Positions 63,276-64,000 of a stretch of 64,000 bases of DNA are shown here, one piece after another (position 1 is the first letter of the stretch; each line of letters starts with the position of its first letter). The DNA comes from a bacterium (GTDB lineage: Bacteria; SZUA-79; Acidulodesulfobacterales; Acidulodesulfobacteraceae). The stretch covers positions 1 to 64,000 of the forward strand of contig JAJYPL010000001.1 of assembly GCA_021795355.1 (NCBI GenBank). Direction: 5' to 3'. A program made the translations under genes and the position numbers. The notes under the pieces are model-generated. The model did not search any database. It was not told the DNA's origin and saw only the letters and a list, made by a program, of their open reading frames with translations.

Positions 63276-64000
63276 ATGGATAATGTTTTAGAACAAAAAA
63301 AAATAGAGATTTACGACACTACTTTGAGGGACGGCACTCAGGGAGAAGGTTTTTCTTTATCTATAGACGATAAATTAATGATAGCCGACATTCTCGACGA
63401 ACTTGGTATAGATTTTATCGAAGGAGGGTTTCCGGCTTCAAATCCTAAAGATAAAAAATTTTTTGAATCGGCTTCTAAAAAGAAATTAAAGCACTCTAAA
63501 TTAACCGCTTTCGGAAGTACAAGAAAAAAAAACGTCAGGGCAAAGGATGACGCCGGATTAATAGTTCTGGGCGAAACCGGCGTTAATTATGCCGCTATCT
63601 TCGGCAAATCTTGGGATCTGCACGTGGACAGCATTTTAAAAATATCTTTAGAAGAAAATTTAGATATAATATCAGATTCGGTAGAATTTTTAAAATCATG
63701 CGGAAAAAAAGTTTTTTTCGATGCGGAACATTTTTTCGACGGATTCAAAAATAATGAAGATTATGCGGTTAAAACCCTGAACGCCGCAATTTCTGCAGGG
63801 GCCGACAAAGCGGTTTTATGCGACACTAACGGCGGCTGTCTGCCGGACGATATAAGCAAAATCATAAATAAGCTTAAGGTTAAATATAAAATAGATATCG
63901 GCAGACTCGGCATACATACCCATAACGATACGGATTGCGCCGTAGCAAATTCTATAGCCGCAGTTTTGGAAGGAATAAAACACGTTCAGGGAACTATAAA
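63276..64000 (+). CDS. cimA: (R)-citramalate synthase, 3' end cut by window edge
   Basis: An ATG opens a frame that runs off the window after 241 codons. IEIYDTTLRDGTQGEG is the DRE-TIM metallolyase start with the Arg-Asp pair. EGGFPASNPKD, TAFGSTRKK and FGKSWDLHV are typical of CimA, and DTNGG and HTHNDTDCA supply metal ligands. CimA condenses pyruvate with acetyl-CoA to citramalate on the way to isoleucine. 2-isopropylmalate synthase is the main alternative, but the FGSTR and FGKSWDLHV pattern favours CimA. It begins 21 bases after lysC. Confidence 0.88.
   Translation, partial: MDNVLEQKKIEIYDTTLRDGTQGEGFSLSIDDKLMIADILDELGIDFIEGGFPASNPKDKKFFESASKKKLKHSKLTAFGSTRKKNVRAKDDAGLIVLGETGVNYAAIFGKSWDLHVDSILKISLEENLDIISDSVEFLKSCGKKVFFDAEHFFDGFKNNEDYAVKTLNAAISAGADKAVLCDTNGGCLPDDISKIINKLKVKYKIDIGRLGIHTHNDTDCAVANSIAAVLEGIKHVQGTI

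Noticed and set aside
1-64000. CRISPR array
   Set aside because: No regularly spaced direct repeats with unique spacers were seen, and no cas genes.

Overview
The window is a low-G+C (visibly A/T-rich) stretch from a Gram-negative, didermic bacterium. Its membrane genes show this: TamA/TamB, an O-antigen ligase-like protein, a WbaP-type initiating phosphotransferase and an RND efflux pair. It also carries an anaerobic (cobalt-early) cobalamin pathway, a chemoreceptor, c-di-GMP and c-di-AMP enzymes, and a lipoate-binding-protein/lipoate-assembly cluster of the kind known from sulfur-oxidising prokaryotes with the sHdr pathway. Together these suggest an uncultured deltaproteobacterium-like sulfur metaboliser. 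This placement is inference; no rRNA gene is present to test it.

Layout. (1) Positions 1-7.6 kb: a surface polysaccharide block of six glycosyltransferase or glycosyltransferase-like genes, one cut by the window edge, ending in a WbaP-type enzyme. A MntA-HepT toxin-antitoxin pair on the minus strand and an O-antigen ligase-like gene follow. (2) 10.6-15.8 kb: RNA helicase, aroB, a Xer-type recombinase and an unusual protoglobin-HD-GYP protein. (3) 15.8-29.8 kb: a tightly packed run of response regulator, tamB, tamA, cbiD, cbiET, cbiL, cbiF and cbiG, with several overlapping starts and stops; cbiH follows after a dispersed repeat. (4) 30.9-35 kb: a UDP-glucuronate decarboxylase-like gene, then tRNA-Asn whose 3' end is duplicated just downstream (an integration scar), a hicBA pair and a methyl-accepting chemotaxis protein with its own terminator. 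(5) 35.2-42.1 kb: 4-oxalocrotonate tautomerase, aroD, a PilC/GspF protein and an RND pump. (6) 42.2-48.7 kb: the most interesting block. It holds a crotonase, two GcvH-like lipoate-binding proteins, two radical SAM proteins flanking a lipoate ligase fused to a Cys-rich DUF116 domain, an OsmC protein and a previously hidden 52-codon ORF. (7) 48.8-64 kb: a long housekeeping run: tilS, ftsH, folP, dacA, cdaR, glmM, pdxJ, acpS, nnrDE, a CBS protein, tsaE, lpd, lysC and the start of a citramalate synthase.

How the parts fit. The lipoate block looks like a self-contained unit for making and loading lipoyl groups onto two dedicated carrier proteins. No glycine-cleavage partners (P or T proteins) and no 2-oxoacid dehydrogenase subunits are visible, so the carriers probably serve another pathway. 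The sHdr complex is the obvious candidate but is not in this window. A dihydrolipoyl dehydrogenase homologue 14 kb away could regenerate such carriers.

Several small repeats recur between genes: an 89-bp MITE-like element plus a solo end, GGGGACAGAATT palindromes, TCATTGCGAGCG-type repeats, and an AATTTGTGACGGGGA unit placed on stop codons. Low-complexity or microsatellite insertions sit inside several cobalamin enzymes.
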